Source: Polynucleobacter sp. MWH-Berg-3C6 (GTDB lineage: Bacteria > Pseudomonadota > Gammaproteobacteria > Burkholderiales > Burkholderiaceae). Taken from it: 64,000 bases of DNA. Positions 37,059 through 45,725 of this stretch are shown here, piece after piece (the stretch's first letter is position 1; the number at the start of each line of letters is the position of its first letter). The position numbers and the translations under genes were made by a program. The notes below the pieces were generated by a model. The model was not told the DNA's origin. It did no database searches and saw only the letters and a program-made list of their open reading frames with translations. The DNA lies in the NCBI RefSeq assembly GCF_018881855.1, contig NZ_JACVPN010000001.1:124001-188000 (forward strand). The letters are read 5' to 3'.

Positions 37059-37853
37059 ATGACCATTAAAAAAGCACCCATTAAGACGAAGACCGTGGCC
37101 AAGAGCTCTGTTGCCAAAGTGCCAGCAGGTAAAGCGCTTACTCAAAAGCAAAAAGATGCAAGCAAAACAGAAGCTACTGGAATACCGCTCTCTGTAGTGA
37201 TTCGTCGTCGCATTGAAGCGCAAAAAGCACGCTTTCATGCCAATGACAATATTGCCCGCTTCATCAAGCCCGGTGAATTAGAGGGTTTAGTTGATGAAGT
37301 TGCACAAAAGATGCAGGCGGTATTAGAGGGCTTGGTCATTGATACTAAAAATGATCACAATACCAAAAATACTAGCCAACGCGTAGCCAAGATGTTTGTA
37401 AACGAAGTCTTTAATGGCCGCTATGTTGAGCAGCCAATCTTAACGAAGTTTCCCAATGTCAGTCGCTTAAACGAGCTCATGATTGTGGGGCCAATTACTG
37501 TGCGCAGCGCTTGCTCTCATCATCTATGCCCCATCATGGGCCGCATCTGGATTGGTGTTCTGCCCAATAAGGAATCAGCCCTGATTGGTTTATCCAAGTA
37601 CTCCCGCTTAACTGAATGGGTCATGTGTAGACCACAAATTCAGGAAGAGGCTGTGGTGGAATTAGCAGACATGCTCGAGAAAAAAATTAAACCGATTGGA
37701 GTAGCGGTTGTGATGGATGCCGATCACTTTTGTATGCAATGGCGCGGTGTAAAAGATCGTGATTCCAAAATGATCAACAGCGTAATGCGTGGCGCATTCT
37801 TAAAAGACTCCAATTTGCGCAGAGAGTTTTTAGCTTTGATTGATCGCAAGTAA
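37059..37853 (+). CDS. folE: GTP cyclohydrolase I
   Basis: A 264-aa FolE, making 7,8-dihydroneopterin triphosphate from GTP for folate. The core (about 75-264) has NTSQRVAKMFVNEVFNGRY, the zinc/active-site SACSHHLCPIMGRIWIGVLP and IGLSKYSRL, and MQWRGVKDRDSKMINSVMRG. The N-terminal ~55 residues are Lys-rich and not conserved in the family. I start at ATG 37059; the frame is open to 36924, but that would run back into the MAPEG gene. Confidence 0.94.
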   Translation: MTIKKAPIKTKTVAKSSVAKVPAGKALTQKQKDASKTEATGIPLSVVIRRRIEAQKARFHANDNIARFIKPGELEGLVDEVAQKMQAVLEGLVIDTKNDHNTKNTSQRVAKMFVNEVFNGRYVEQPILTKFPNVSRLNELMIVGPITVRSACSHHLCPIMGRIWIGVLPNKESALIGLSKYSRLTEWVMCRPQIQEEAVVELADMLEKKIKPIGVAVVMDADHFCMQWRGVKDRDSKMINSVMRGAFLKDSNLRREFLALIDRK

Positions 37854-37882
37854 GCTGAAGTAACTGTAAGTAAATTTACTCA

Positions 37883-38110
37883 GTGCGCACTTTTTCAAAC
37901 TTAGTATTGTTAGCAATACTTACAGCATCGCTCATCTCTTTAACGGCATGCGCATCCAAGTTGCCAGATCAAAACAAAGATCCTGCCAAAAATAATCAAG
38001 CCACTTTTCGTAAAGACTTAAAGGATTGCCAGGAGAGTTATCCAGAAGTAAGTTCTGGGGTGCACTATCGACAGTGGCAAGGATGTCTTGCCCTCAAGGG
38101 TTGGCAGTAA
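37883..38110 (+). CDS. Small putative lipoprotein
   Basis: A 75-aa protein with GTG start. Signal peptide LVLLAILTASLISLTAC with lipobox LTAC, acylated Cys at 23; the mature part has two further Cys (KDCQESY, QGCLALKGW), possibly a disulfide. No family recognised. It is 29 bp after folE and may share its transcript. Asp is absent at +2 (residue after Cys is Ala), so outer-membrane sorting is expected. Confidence 0.65.
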   Translation: MRTFSNLVLLAILTASLISLTACASKLPDQNKDPAKNNQATFRKDLKDCQESYPEVSSGVHYRQWQGCLALKGWQ

Positions 38111-38138
38111 TCGGGCTAAACCACATCCAGCAATGTAC

Positions 38139-38153
38139 TGAGAACAATTCTCA
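38139..38153 (+). promoter_or_regulatory. Candidate Fur-type operator upstream of the HiPIP gene
   Basis: TGAGAAC-A-ATTCTCA matches the 7-1-7 Fur consensus TGATAATNATTATCA at 11 of 14 fixed positions and contains a perfect inverted repeat TGAGAA/TTCTCA. It lies about 180 bp upstream of the iron-sulfur protein at 38330. Regulation is inferred. Confidence 0.4.
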
Positions 38154-38329
38154 TCTATATTTGTATATAAATCAGATACTTACGAGCTAGCTAGCAGGCT
38201 CAATTCTTCTCCACTATGATCGTTTCTAGTTTCAATGATGTGCATTATTTGTGTTTTAAAGAATGTGCATCCGGCCAATTTTTATCCGCATCTGATTTGT
38301 ATCTTTAACAGTTTTATTTTGGAGAATCC

Positions 38330-38608
38330 ATGAAAAATAGTCGTCGCCAATTTATGATTTTGTCTGCTGCTGGTGCCTGTACATTGGCATTGAACGGCAA
38401 AGTTCAAGCTCAAGCAATGGTTGCTGAAACTGATCCACAAGCGAAGGCTTTGCAATATGTTGCAGTCTCTAAAGTTGCTGGCAAGAATTGCGCCAATTGT
38501 GCTCTTTACCAAGGTAAGGCAGATTCTGCTGCAGGCGGCTGCTCTTTGTTTGCTGGTAAGCAAGTAGCTGCTAAGGGTCATTGCAGTGCTTGGGCCAAGA
38601 AAGCCTAA
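38330..38608 (+). CDS. High-potential iron-sulfur protein (HiPIP)
   Basis: A 92-aa periplasmic electron carrier. The N-terminus has a Tat signal (NSRRQFMILSAAGACTLAL), so it is probably exported folded. Four Cys (54, 57, 71, 85) in CANC, GGC and GHC give the HiPIP spacing for one 4Fe-4S cluster. Ribosome site TTGGAG 7 bp upstream. A strong terminator follows, and the 219-bp upstream gap has a Fur-like palindrome, so it looks like a single-gene unit. Confidence 0.93.
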   Translation: MKNSRRQFMILSAAGACTLALNGKVQAQAMVAETDPQAKALQYVAVSKVAGKNCANCALYQGKADSAAGGCSLFAGKQVAAKGHCSAWAKKA

Positions 38609-38631
38609 TATTTTTCTGGCTGCCAAGTTTT

Positions 38632-38659
38632 AAAAAAGACTGCGTGAGCAGTCTTTTTT
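38632..38659 (+). terminator. Rho-independent terminator after the HiPIP gene
   Basis: AAAAAAGACTGC-GTGA-GCAGTCTTTTTT, a 12-bp perfect stem with a 4-nt loop and T6, 23 bp past the stop codon. The A-tract on the other side would also let it act on the minus strand. Confidence 0.92.
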
Positions 38660-38681
38660 ATTTCCCCTCACATAAATCATT

Positions 38682-39218
38682 TTGAAATCAAAACTCAAAA
38701 CTTTTCTTAGGCGCTACTCCTTTTATTTGGGTGGCGACCAACCCTGGGTTGCTTGGGGTGAACGATTGAGGTCGAGTGTTGGAGCCTTTATCGGCCTGCT
38801 TCTGGTCGTTATTGCTGCTAAGTTTCTGGGTGAGTTGAGTGGTATTGATGAGTGGCTGATGGCATCCCTGGGAGCCAGCGCTTTATTGGTCTTTGCTCTT
38901 CCTCAAAGTCCGATGTCTCAACCTTGGGCAGTGATTGCTGGGAATACCTTGTCAGCCCTAGTTGGCGTCACTACTTTTCATTTTGTTGATCAGCCTCTGT
39001 TTGCAATTCCAATGGCTGCATCATTGTCGATCTTAGGAATGTTTATGCTGTGCTGCTTACATCCACCTGCAGCTGCCGTGGCAGTGATAGCAGTTTTGAG
39101 TCAAACTAGTAATTATCGGTATGCATTCTTTCCGGTAATGGTAGATTCAATATTACTTATATTGGTTGGGGCTGCCTACAGCAATCTCACAGGCAAGAGC
39201 TACCCTAACAAGCCCTAG
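38682..39218 (+). CDS. HPP family membrane protein
   Basis: A 178-aa protein with four to five hydrophobic helices. The pattern SLGASALLVFALPQSPMSQPWAVIAGNTLSALVG and the CCLHPPAAAVAVIAV segment define the HPP family (membrane proteins, in plants linked to nitrite transport). TTG start at 38682 (MKSKLKTFLRRYSFYLGG); no ATG is available upstream of the conserved part. The role here is unknown. Confidence 0.85.
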   Translation: MKSKLKTFLRRYSFYLGGDQPWVAWGERLRSSVGAFIGLLLVVIAAKFLGELSGIDEWLMASLGASALLVFALPQSPMSQPWAVIAGNTLSALVGVTTFHFVDQPLFAIPMAASLSILGMFMLCCLHPPAAAVAVIAVLSQTSNYRYAFFPVMVDSILLILVGAAYSNLTGKSYPNKP

Positions 39219-39221
39219 GCC

Positions 39222-39338
39222 TTATTTAATTTTGCTTGCTGCAATAGAGGCAATACAGTCTTTAATGCCGTAATTATGGAATTTACCAGCATTTTCCTTC
39301 CGGAGCGATTGGGCGCACTCAATAACCGAGTTGCGCAC
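39222..39338 (-). pseudogene. Possible short ORF or gene remnant
   Basis: On the minus strand a 38-codon frame (GTG 39338 to TAA 39222) encodes RNSVIECAQSLRKENAGKF and on to the end KDCIASIAASKIK, which looks protein-like. In the same frame, further upstream, ATG ACC ACA TCT is followed at once by TAG, so a longer gene would have an early stop. It may be a remnant or chance. The rest of this 293-bp gap before manC should hold the manC promoter, but I see no clear one. Confidence 0.25.
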
Positions 39339-39511
39339 CTTTATGGTTGGGGCCTAAGATGTGGTCATGATTAGTTTCTCGTGTTTTTAGGCTTGCGTTA
39401 TTAGATGCGAGGGAGAGACTTTAATAAATTTTTAGTATTTAGAAAATAGTCTAATAAACCCTTTAAAATCATCTTTTACTTATAAAAGCACAAAGCTTAT
39501 CCATACTGTAT

Positions 39512-40999
39512 ATGACTCTAGTTACACCAGTAATTCTTTGTGGCGGGTCTGGCACCAGACTGTGGCCTTTATCGCGAGCTGGTTTTCCTAAGCAATTCTT
39601 AGTTTTGTCTGGTGGCGGAAGTAATCAAAGCTTGTTTCAAGAAGCTGTTGCGCGAGTGAATATCATTGCTAAATCCAAAGAGCCTGGTGGCGAGATAGAT
39701 CTCGGCTCAACGATAATCGTTACAAATGAAGAGCATCGCTTTTTAGTATTGGATCAATTGCGAGAGCTTGAATCGATCAGCGCTACTTTATTGCTTGAGC
39801 CTGTTGGCAGAAATACTGCACCAGCCTTGAGTTTAGCCGCTCTTTATGCAATTCAAACATCCGAGGATGATCCGATTCTCGTGATTACTCCCGCAGATCA
39901 GACAATACAAAACCAAGTAGCTTTTACAAAAGCTTTGCAAGATTGCATTCAAGTTATTGAAGGGAATCAGGTGGTAATTGCAATCTTAGGCATCAAGCCT
40001 ACTTCAGCAGAAACAGGGTATGGGTATATAAAACGCTTTGGCCTTAAGGATTCACATAATGCATATACCGTTGAACGCTTTGTAGAAAAGCCTGACACTA
40101 ATACAGCGCAGACCTATCTTGAGGACGGTAACTACCTTTGGAATGCTGGCATATTTGTATTGCGTGCAAGCACGTGGCTTGCTGCGCTTCAAGAGTTTCG
40201 TCTTGATATATTCGAGACTTCACAAAAGGCTTGGCAGGCTAATTCAGAAGATAGCGCAAGTTCGATTCGGCTTGTTCGTCCAGGCAGGGATGAATTTAAA
40301 AATATACCTAGTGAATCCATTGATTATGCTGTTATTGAGAGATGTCCAGGTTCTCAGTTCTTAGTAAAGGTGGTTGAGCTTGATGCTGGTTGGAATGACC
40401 TTGGTGCTTGGGAGGCTGTTTGGCAAGTAGGCAATAAAGACGAGGGCAAAAATGTTGTTTCTGGTGATGTGGTACTTTCAGATTCTAAAAACTGCCTTGT
40501 TTACTCCAGTAGTCGTTTGGTGGGCGCAGTAGGGCTGGAAAGTATTGTCATTATCGAGACGTCTGATGCGCTACTTGTAGCGGATAAATCCAAGAGCCAA
40601 GATGTGAAAAATATCGTTGCACAATTAGGCACAAAAAATGATGAGTTAAAAGATTTACATCGCAAGGTTTCTAGACCCTGGGGCTGGTACGACAGTATTG
40701 ACCAGGGTGAGAACTTCAAGGTAAAGCGCATACAAGTGAAGCCTGGGGCTAGCTTATCTTTGCAGAAGCACCACCATCGTGCTGAACACTGGGTTGTAGT
40801 CAAGGGTGTTGCTGAGATTACCAATGGCGATCAAGTGATTACCCTTAAAGAGAACCAGAGTACCTATATTCCTAAAGGACAAACTCATCGACTTACAAAC
40901 CCCGGAGGCACGCCTCTAGAAATTATTGAAGTGCAGTCTGGTGAGTATTTGGGTGAAGATGACATTATTCGCATAGAAGATACGTACGGAAGAAGCTAA
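39512..40999 (+). CDS. manC: Mannose-1-phosphate guanylyltransferase / mannose-6-phosphate isomerase
   Basis: A 495-aa bifunctional type II enzyme (ManC/AlgA/WbpW) giving GDP-mannose. The pyrophosphorylase signature [20 protein letters not shown] is at residues 11-30, with [17 protein letters not shown] and FVEKPD further on. The C-terminal cupin isomerase domain (about 385-495) has [27 protein letters not shown] and [10 protein letters not shown]. It opens the GDP-sugar part of the polysaccharide island; gmd follows 5 bp later. Confidence 0.96.
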   Translation: MTLVTPVILCGGSGTRLWPLSRAGFPKQFLVLSGGGSNQSLFQEAVARVNIIAKSKEPGGEIDLGSTIIVTNEEHRFLVLDQLRELESISATLLLEPVGRNTAPALSLAALYAIQTSEDDPILVITPADQTIQNQVAFTKALQDCIQVIEGNQVVIAILGIKPTSAETGYGYIKRFGLKDSHNAYTVERFVEKPDTNTAQTYLEDGNYLWNAGIFVLRASTWLAALQEFRLDIFETSQKAWQANSEDSASSIRLVRPGRDEFKNIPSESIDYAVIERCPGSQFLVKVVELDAGWNDLGAWEAVWQVGNKDEGKNVVSGDVVLSDSKNCLVYSSSRLVGAVGLESIVIIETSDALLVADKSKSQDVKNIVAQLGTKNDELKDLHRKVSRPWGWYDSIDQGENFKVKRIQVKPGASLSLQKHHHRAEHWVVVKGVAEITNGDQVITLKENQSTYIPKGQTHRLTNPGGTPLEIIEVQSGEYLGEDDIIRIEDTYGRS

Positions 41000-41004
41000 T
41001 TGAT

Positions 41005-42135
41005 ATGACAACTAAGCAAAAAGTAGCATTAATTACCGGTATTACAGGTCAAGATGGATCTTACTTAGCAGAATTTTTGCTAGAGAAGGGTTATATCGTT
41101 CATGGAATCAAACGAAGAGCATCTTCTTTTAATACCGACCGTATTGATCATTTGTATCAAGATCCCCATGTGAATCATCGCGATCTCATTCTGCACTATG
41201 GCGATCTGACGGATACCAGTAATTTAGTTCGTATCATCCAAGAGTGTCAGCCTGATGAGATTTATAACTTGGGCGCACAAAGCCATGTAGCCGTCTCTTT
41301 TGAGTCACCAGAATATACCGCTGATGTTGATGCAATCGGACCACTGCGGATGCTAGAGGCAATTCGTATTATAGGTTTGGAGAAAAAAACCCGCTTTTAT
41401 CAAGCTTCAACCTCTGAGCTTTATGGCTTAGTGCAAGAGATACCACAAAAAGAAACTACCCCGTTTTATCCCAGAAGTCCTTACGCAGTGGCTAAGCTCT
41501 ATGCTTATTGGATTACAGTCAATTATCGTGAAGCATATGGAATGTATGCTTGTAATGGCATCTTATTCAATCATGAGTCAAAGCGACGTGGTGAAACTTT
41601 CGTCACTCGTAAAGTGACTCGCGGTTTAGCTAATATTGCTCAGGGCCTAGAAAAGTGCCTATACATGGGTAACATTGATGCATTACGTGATTGGGGTCAT
41701 GCAAAGGACTATGTCCGGATGCAATGGCTGATGCTTCAGCAGACTCAGCCTGAAGACTTTGTGATTGCTACCGGCGTACAGTACACGGTACGTGAATTTA
41801 TCATCCGCAGTGCTAAGCAGTTAGGTATAACTCTTAAATTTGAAGGGGTGGCTGAAAATGAGAAAGCAACCGTCATAGCTGTTGATGGAGGTAAGGCACC
41901 TGCCATAAAAGTGGGTGATGTTATTGTTTGTATCGATCCTCGATACTATCGCCCCACTGAAGTCGAGACTCTTCTGGGTGATCCTGGAAAAGCTAAAGAA
42001 AAGCTAGGCTGGGTTCCCGAAGTGACACTGGATCAAATGATTGTAGAAATGGTGGCGAATGATTTAGATAAGGCTAGACAGCATGCCTTGTTGCTAAAAC
42101 ATGGGCACTCAGTGGTTGTGGGTATAGAGAATTAA
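41005..42135 (+). CDS. gmd: GDP-mannose 4,6-dehydratase
   Basis: A 376-aa Gmd, converting GDP-mannose to GDP-4-keto-6-deoxymannose, the branch point for GDP-fucose, GDP-rhamnose and GDP-perosamine. NADP motif TGITGQDG at 11-18, [13 protein letters not shown] at 88-100, catalytic STSELYG at 135-141 and Tyr160/Lys164. The C-terminus includes VVGIEN. Position between manC and fcl fits GDP-L-fucose synthesis. Confidence 0.97.
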   Translation: MTTKQKVALITGITGQDGSYLAEFLLEKGYIVHGIKRRASSFNTDRIDHLYQDPHVNHRDLILHYGDLTDTSNLVRIIQECQPDEIYNLGAQSHVAVSFESPEYTADVDAIGPLRMLEAIRIIGLEKKTRFYQASTSELYGLVQEIPQKETTPFYPRSPYAVAKLYAYWITVNYREAYGMYACNGILFNHESKRRGETFVTRKVTRGLANIAQGLEKCLYMGNIDALRDWGHAKDYVRMQWLMLQQTQPEDFVIATGVQYTVREFIIRSAKQLGITLKFEGVAENEKATVIAVDGGKAPAIKVGDVIVCIDPRYYRPTEVETLLGDPGKAKEKLGWVPEVTLDQMIVEMVANDLDKARQHALLLKHGHSVVVGIEN

Positions 42136-42152
42136 CTCTGAAAGATAATAGT

Positions 42153-43139
42153 GTGTCAGCTGATTTAAACCCAAAAATTTTTATTGCAGGTCATCGTGGA
42201 ATGGTTGGATCGGCTATTTTACGAAATTTGAAAGACAGGGGACACTCAAACATCGTTACTCGTACTCATAGTGAGTTAGATTTAACGGACCAAGCGGCCG
42301 TAAAAAATTTCTTTGAAAATGAACGCCCAGATCAGGTCTATTTAGCCGCAGCAAAAGTTGGCGGTATTTATGCTAACAATAATTTTCCTGCAGAATTTAT
42401 TTATAGTAATTTGGTTATACAAAGCAACATCATCCATCAATCATTTAAAAGTGGAGTAAAAAAACTTTTATTTTTAGGTTCAAGTTGCATATATCCAAGG
42501 CTAGCAGCTCAACCAATGTCTGAGGATGCTTTACTTACCGGAAAATTGGAGGCAACTAATGAGCCTTACGCCATAGCAAAAATTGCTGGCATCAAGATGT
42601 GTGAGAGTTACAACCGTCAATATGGCGATTCACATGATCTTGATTACCGTTCAATTATGCCGACTAATTTATATGGTCCTGGGGATAATTACCATCCCCA
42701 AAATAGCCATGTTATTCCCGCTCTCCTCAGAAGATTTCACGAGGCAAAACTAAGCAATAGTAGAGAGGTGATTATTTGGGGTACCGGAACATCTAGGCGC
42801 GAATTTCTGTTTGTAGATGACATGGCCGCTGCATGCGTGTTCCTAATGAGTTTAGATAAATTAGCATATCAGTCTCATACCCAACCTATGCAAAGCTACT
42901 TAAATGTTGGTTTTGGTACTGATGTGACAATTAAAGAGTTAGTCGAGGCAATTGCTAAGGTAACAGGCTATCAAGGGAATATTGTATTTGATCCGACCAA
43001 ACCAGATGGAGCCCCAAGAAAATGGATTAACTCTGACCGATTAAATAGTTTGGGCTGGTATCCGAAAGTCGACCTATTTCAAGGCCTAGAAAGAGCTTAT
43101 GATGCAATGATTTCTAGTGAGTTTAGTTCGCATTTTTAA
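42153..43139 (+). CDS. fcl: GDP-L-fucose synthase
   Basis: A 328-aa Fcl/WcaG, the epimerase-reductase that turns GDP-4-keto-6-deoxymannose into GDP-L-fucose. NADP motif GHRGMVG at 13-19, [12 protein letters not shown] at 65-76, SSCIYP at 110-115 and Tyr139/Lys143 in YAIAK. GTG start, 17 bp after gmd. Length and motifs are complete. Confidence 0.96.
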   Translation: MSADLNPKIFIAGHRGMVGSAILRNLKDRGHSNIVTRTHSELDLTDQAAVKNFFENERPDQVYLAAAKVGGIYANNNFPAEFIYSNLVIQSNIIHQSFKSGVKKLLFLGSSCIYPRLAAQPMSEDALLTGKLEATNEPYAIAKIAGIKMCESYNRQYGDSHDLDYRSIMPTNLYGPGDNYHPQNSHVIPALLRRFHEAKLSNSREVIIWGTGTSRREFLFVDDMAAACVFLMSLDKLAYQSHTQPMQSYLNVGFGTDVTIKELVEAIAKVTGYQGNIVFDPTKPDGAPRKWINSDRLNSLGWYPKVDLFQGLERAYDAMISSEFSSHF

Positions 43140-43174
43140 ATGAATTTAATTGCTAAATCAACTTTTATAAAATA

Positions 43175-44176
43175 ATGAAAATTTTGCTAACCGGCGGCGC
43201 TGGATATATTGGAAGTCATGCGGCTGTTGTCCTATCGCAGGCAGGTCATGAAGTTATTATTTTTGACAACTTCTCAAATTCTAGTCGATCTGTAATCAGC
43301 CGCTTAGAAAATATCCTAAATAAAAAAATAGTATGCATCGAGGGAAATATTTGTGATTTTGCATTGTTGGAAAATGCGATTCAAAAAAATCAGATAGAAG
43401 CCGTTATTCATTTTGCTGGTTTGAAGGCTGTTGGTGAATCAAATGCTAAGCCGCTTGAATATTATGCAAACAATGTGCAAGGAACCATATCCCTGTTGCA
43501 GGCTATGCAGGCCACAGGGGTAAAAAAGATAATTTTCAGTTCTAGCGCCACTGTGTACGGCGCTCCGAAATATTCCCCTATTGACGAAGAGTATCCGCTA
43601 AGCGCTACTAATCCTTATGGACGAAGCAAGATCTTTATTGAAAAAATCCTACAGGATCTAGCAATCTCAGATCAAAGTTGGAGTATTGTTTGTTTGCGCT
43701 ACTTTAACCCAGTTGGCGCACATGAGTCAGGCTTGATAGGGGAGGATCCAGAAGGTATACCCAACAATTTAATGCCATATCTTGCGCAAGTAGCAATTGG
43801 TAAATTGGCTAAAGTGTATGTTTTTGGTGACGACTATCAGACACTGGATGGGACTGGTGTCCGGGATTACATTCATGTAATGGATTTAGCAGAAGGCCAT
43901 CTTGCTGCTTTAGCCTATGCATGTCGGCAGACTGGGTTTGAAGCAATTAATTTAGGAACCGGAAAAGGAAGTAGCGTGCTAGAAATCATTAAGGGTTTCG
44001 AGGTTGCATCAAAAAAGACAATTCCCTATGAAATAGTGGGGCGTAGATTCGGAGATGTAGCAGTGTGTTTTGCAAAAGCCGATCTTGCAAAAAAGAAATT
44101 GGGATGGAGCGCGAAGAGAGATTTAAGCGATGCATTTAAAAGTGCATGGAAGTGGCAGAATCTTGAAGGAAAATAA
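43175..44176 (+). CDS. galE: UDP-glucose 4-epimerase GalE (copy 2)
   Basis: A 333-aa GalE with NAD motif GGAGYIG at 7-13, SSSATVYG at 122-129 and YGRSK at 148-152; HFAGLKAVGES is conserved with copy 1 at 537-1550. The two proteins clearly share a family but differ throughout, so this is not a recent duplication. It probably provides UDP-galactose (or the GalNAc analogue) for this cluster. The cupin gene begins 2 bp after its stop. Confidence 0.94.
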   Translation: MKILLTGGAGYIGSHAAVVLSQAGHEVIIFDNFSNSSRSVISRLENILNKKIVCIEGNICDFALLENAIQKNQIEAVIHFAGLKAVGESNAKPLEYYANNVQGTISLLQAMQATGVKKIIFSSSATVYGAPKYSPIDEEYPLSATNPYGRSKIFIEKILQDLAISDQSWSIVCLRYFNPVGAHESGLIGEDPEGIPNNLMPYLAQVAIGKLAKVYVFGDDYQTLDGTGVRDYIHVMDLAEGHLAALAYACRQTGFEAINLGTGKGSSVLEIIKGFEVASKKTIPYEIVGRRFGDVAVCFAKADLAKKKLGWSAKRDLSDAFKSAWKWQNLEGK

Positions 44177-44178
44177 AT

Positions 44179-44595
44179 GTGATTGAGTATATTAACCATG
44201 GTGACAAGTTGTTTGCCATCATTCTGCGCAAGGATTTCTCCTTTGATGGAATCCAATTTTTTACCCCTGGAGATTATTCTCAGCAACTTGGGTATATGAA
44301 GAGAGAGGGTGGATACTCGATACAGCCACACATTCACAATAAAGTAAATCGATCGGTTGACTTTACAAATGAGGTTCTATTCATTAAATCCGGATTAGTT
44401 AGAGTCGATTTTTACGATTCTGACCACATTTTTATCGAAAGCAGAGAGTTACGAGCTGGAGATGTAATTCTTTTGGCTCATGGGGGTCATGGATTTGAAA
44501 TGCTCGAGACATCTGAAATTATCGAAGTGAAGCAAGGTCCTTATGCTGGAGAAGGCGACAAAACAAGATTTTCCCCAAATTTGGAATCGAAATGA
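44179..44595 (+). CDS. Cupin-fold protein, polysaccharide cluster
   Basis: A 138-aa single-domain cupin. GYSIQPHIHNKVNRSVDFTNEVLFIKSGLVRVDFYD and ELRAGDVILLAHGGHGFEM are the two cupin motifs, with candidate metal-binding His residues (QPHIHN; HGGHGF). GTG start; an ATG two bases earlier would meet TGA at once. Cupins beside DegT-type aminotransferases are often sugar-nucleotide isomerases (FdtA/WxcM types), but this one lacks enough signature for that, so the function is open. Confidence 0.7.
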   Translation: MIEYINHGDKLFAIILRKDFSFDGIQFFTPGDYSQQLGYMKREGGYSIQPHIHNKVNRSVDFTNEVLFIKSGLVRVDFYDSDHIFIESRELRAGDVILLAHGGHGFEMLETSEIIEVKQGPYAGEGDKTRFSPNLESK

Positions 44596-45725
44596 GTGAA
44601 TTTATACCCGTAAATACCCCTTTGCTAAATGGAAATGAAAAAAAATATCTTAACCAGTGCATTGATACGGGTTGGATATCTTCAGAGGGTCCTTTTGTAC
44701 AAGAATTTGAGAAAAAATTTGCAAATAAAGTTGATAGAGCTTATGGAATAGCTGTATCAAATGGTACGGCTGCAATTGATTTAGCAATTGAGGCCTTGGA
44801 AATAAAAGCGGGAGATGAAGTCATTATGCCTGCATTCACCATTATCTCATGCATTAACCAAATAATCCGCATTGGAGCAGTCCCAGTTTTGGTAGACAGC
44901 GATCCACATACTTGGAATATGAATGTCCAGCAAATCGAGAAAAAAATTACGCCAAGAACTAAGTTAATTATGATCGTTCATATCTACGGACTTCCAGTGG
45001 ATATTGATCCGGTATTAGAGTTGGCAAAAAAATATAGCCTTAAGGTTTTGGAAGATGCAGCGGAAATGCATGGCCAAGAATATAAAAATTTACCGTGTGG
45101 TAGTTTTGGGGATATTAGTACATTTAGTTTTTATTCAAATAAAAATATAACTACTGGTGAAGGCGGTATGGTAGTTACTAATTCTCCAGAATTAGACGAA
45201 AAGTGTCGAAGCATTCGAAATTTGTGCTTTAAGCAAGATAAAAGATTTGTTCATGATCGGCTTGGCTGGAATTTAAGAATGACAAATATTCAGGCCGCCA
45301 TTGGTTTGGCGCAGCTAGAAAGGTTAGATGAGTTTGTAAAAATTAAAAGAGAAATGGGCGCAAAATATACAGCCCTTCTAAAAGACCTGGAAGGGTATAT
45401 TGAGCTACCGTTGGAAAAGACCAGCTATGCACAAAGTATTTACTGGGTATATGGGGTTTTGATTAAAAAAAATTGCGCCTTAACTCCCGAGGGGGTGATG
45501 GTGGAGTTGGCAAAAAGAGGTATTGGGTCAAGGCCATTCTTTTACCCCATGCATATGCAGCCCGTACTAAAAAATAGAGGTCTCTTTGATGGGGAATCAT
45601 ACCCAGTAGCTGAAAATTTATATAACAAAGGATTTTATGTACCAAGTGGTTTAGCTTTGAAGCTTTCTGAAATTGAAAGAGTATCAAGCGAACTTCGAGA
45701 CATATTTTTAGCTAATGCTAGGTAA
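44592..45725 (+). CDS. DegT/DnrJ/EryC1/StrS aminotransferase, GDP-perosamine synthase-like
   Basis: A 377-aa PLP-dependent sugar aminotransferase. Start pattern NGNEKKYLNQCIDTGWISSEGPFVQEFE, Asp155 in LEDAAEMHG and the PLP-lysine Lys184 in SNKNITTGEGGM are close to the perosamine synthase (Per/RfbE) pattern. With gmd upstream giving GDP-4-keto-6-deoxymannose, GDP-perosamine is the likely product. This substrate call is inference; other 4-amino sugars are possible. It overlaps the cupin by 4 bp and the flippase by 11 bp. Confidence 0.85.
   Translation: MSEFIPVNTPLLNGNEKKYLNQCIDTGWISSEGPFVQEFEKKFANKVDRAYGIAVSNGTAAIDLAIEALEIKAGDEVIMPAFTIISCINQIIRIGAVPVLVDSDPHTWNMNVQQIEKKITPRTKLIMIVHIYGLPVDIDPVLELAKKYSLKVLEDAAEMHGQEYKNLPCGSFGDISTFSFYSNKNITTGEGGMVVTNSPELDEKCRSIRNLCFKQDKRFVHDRLGWNLRMTNIQAAIGLAQLERLDEFVKIKREMGAKYTALLKDLEGYIELPLEKTSYAQSIYWVYGVLIKKNCALTPEGVMVELAKRGIGSRPFFYPMHMQPVLKNRGLFDGESYPVAENLYNKGFYVPSGLALKLSEIERVSSELRDIFLANAR

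Noticed and set aside
40501..40824. 107-codon minus-strand frame opposite manC
   Set aside because: Lies entirely within the conserved manC coding region and has no motif.
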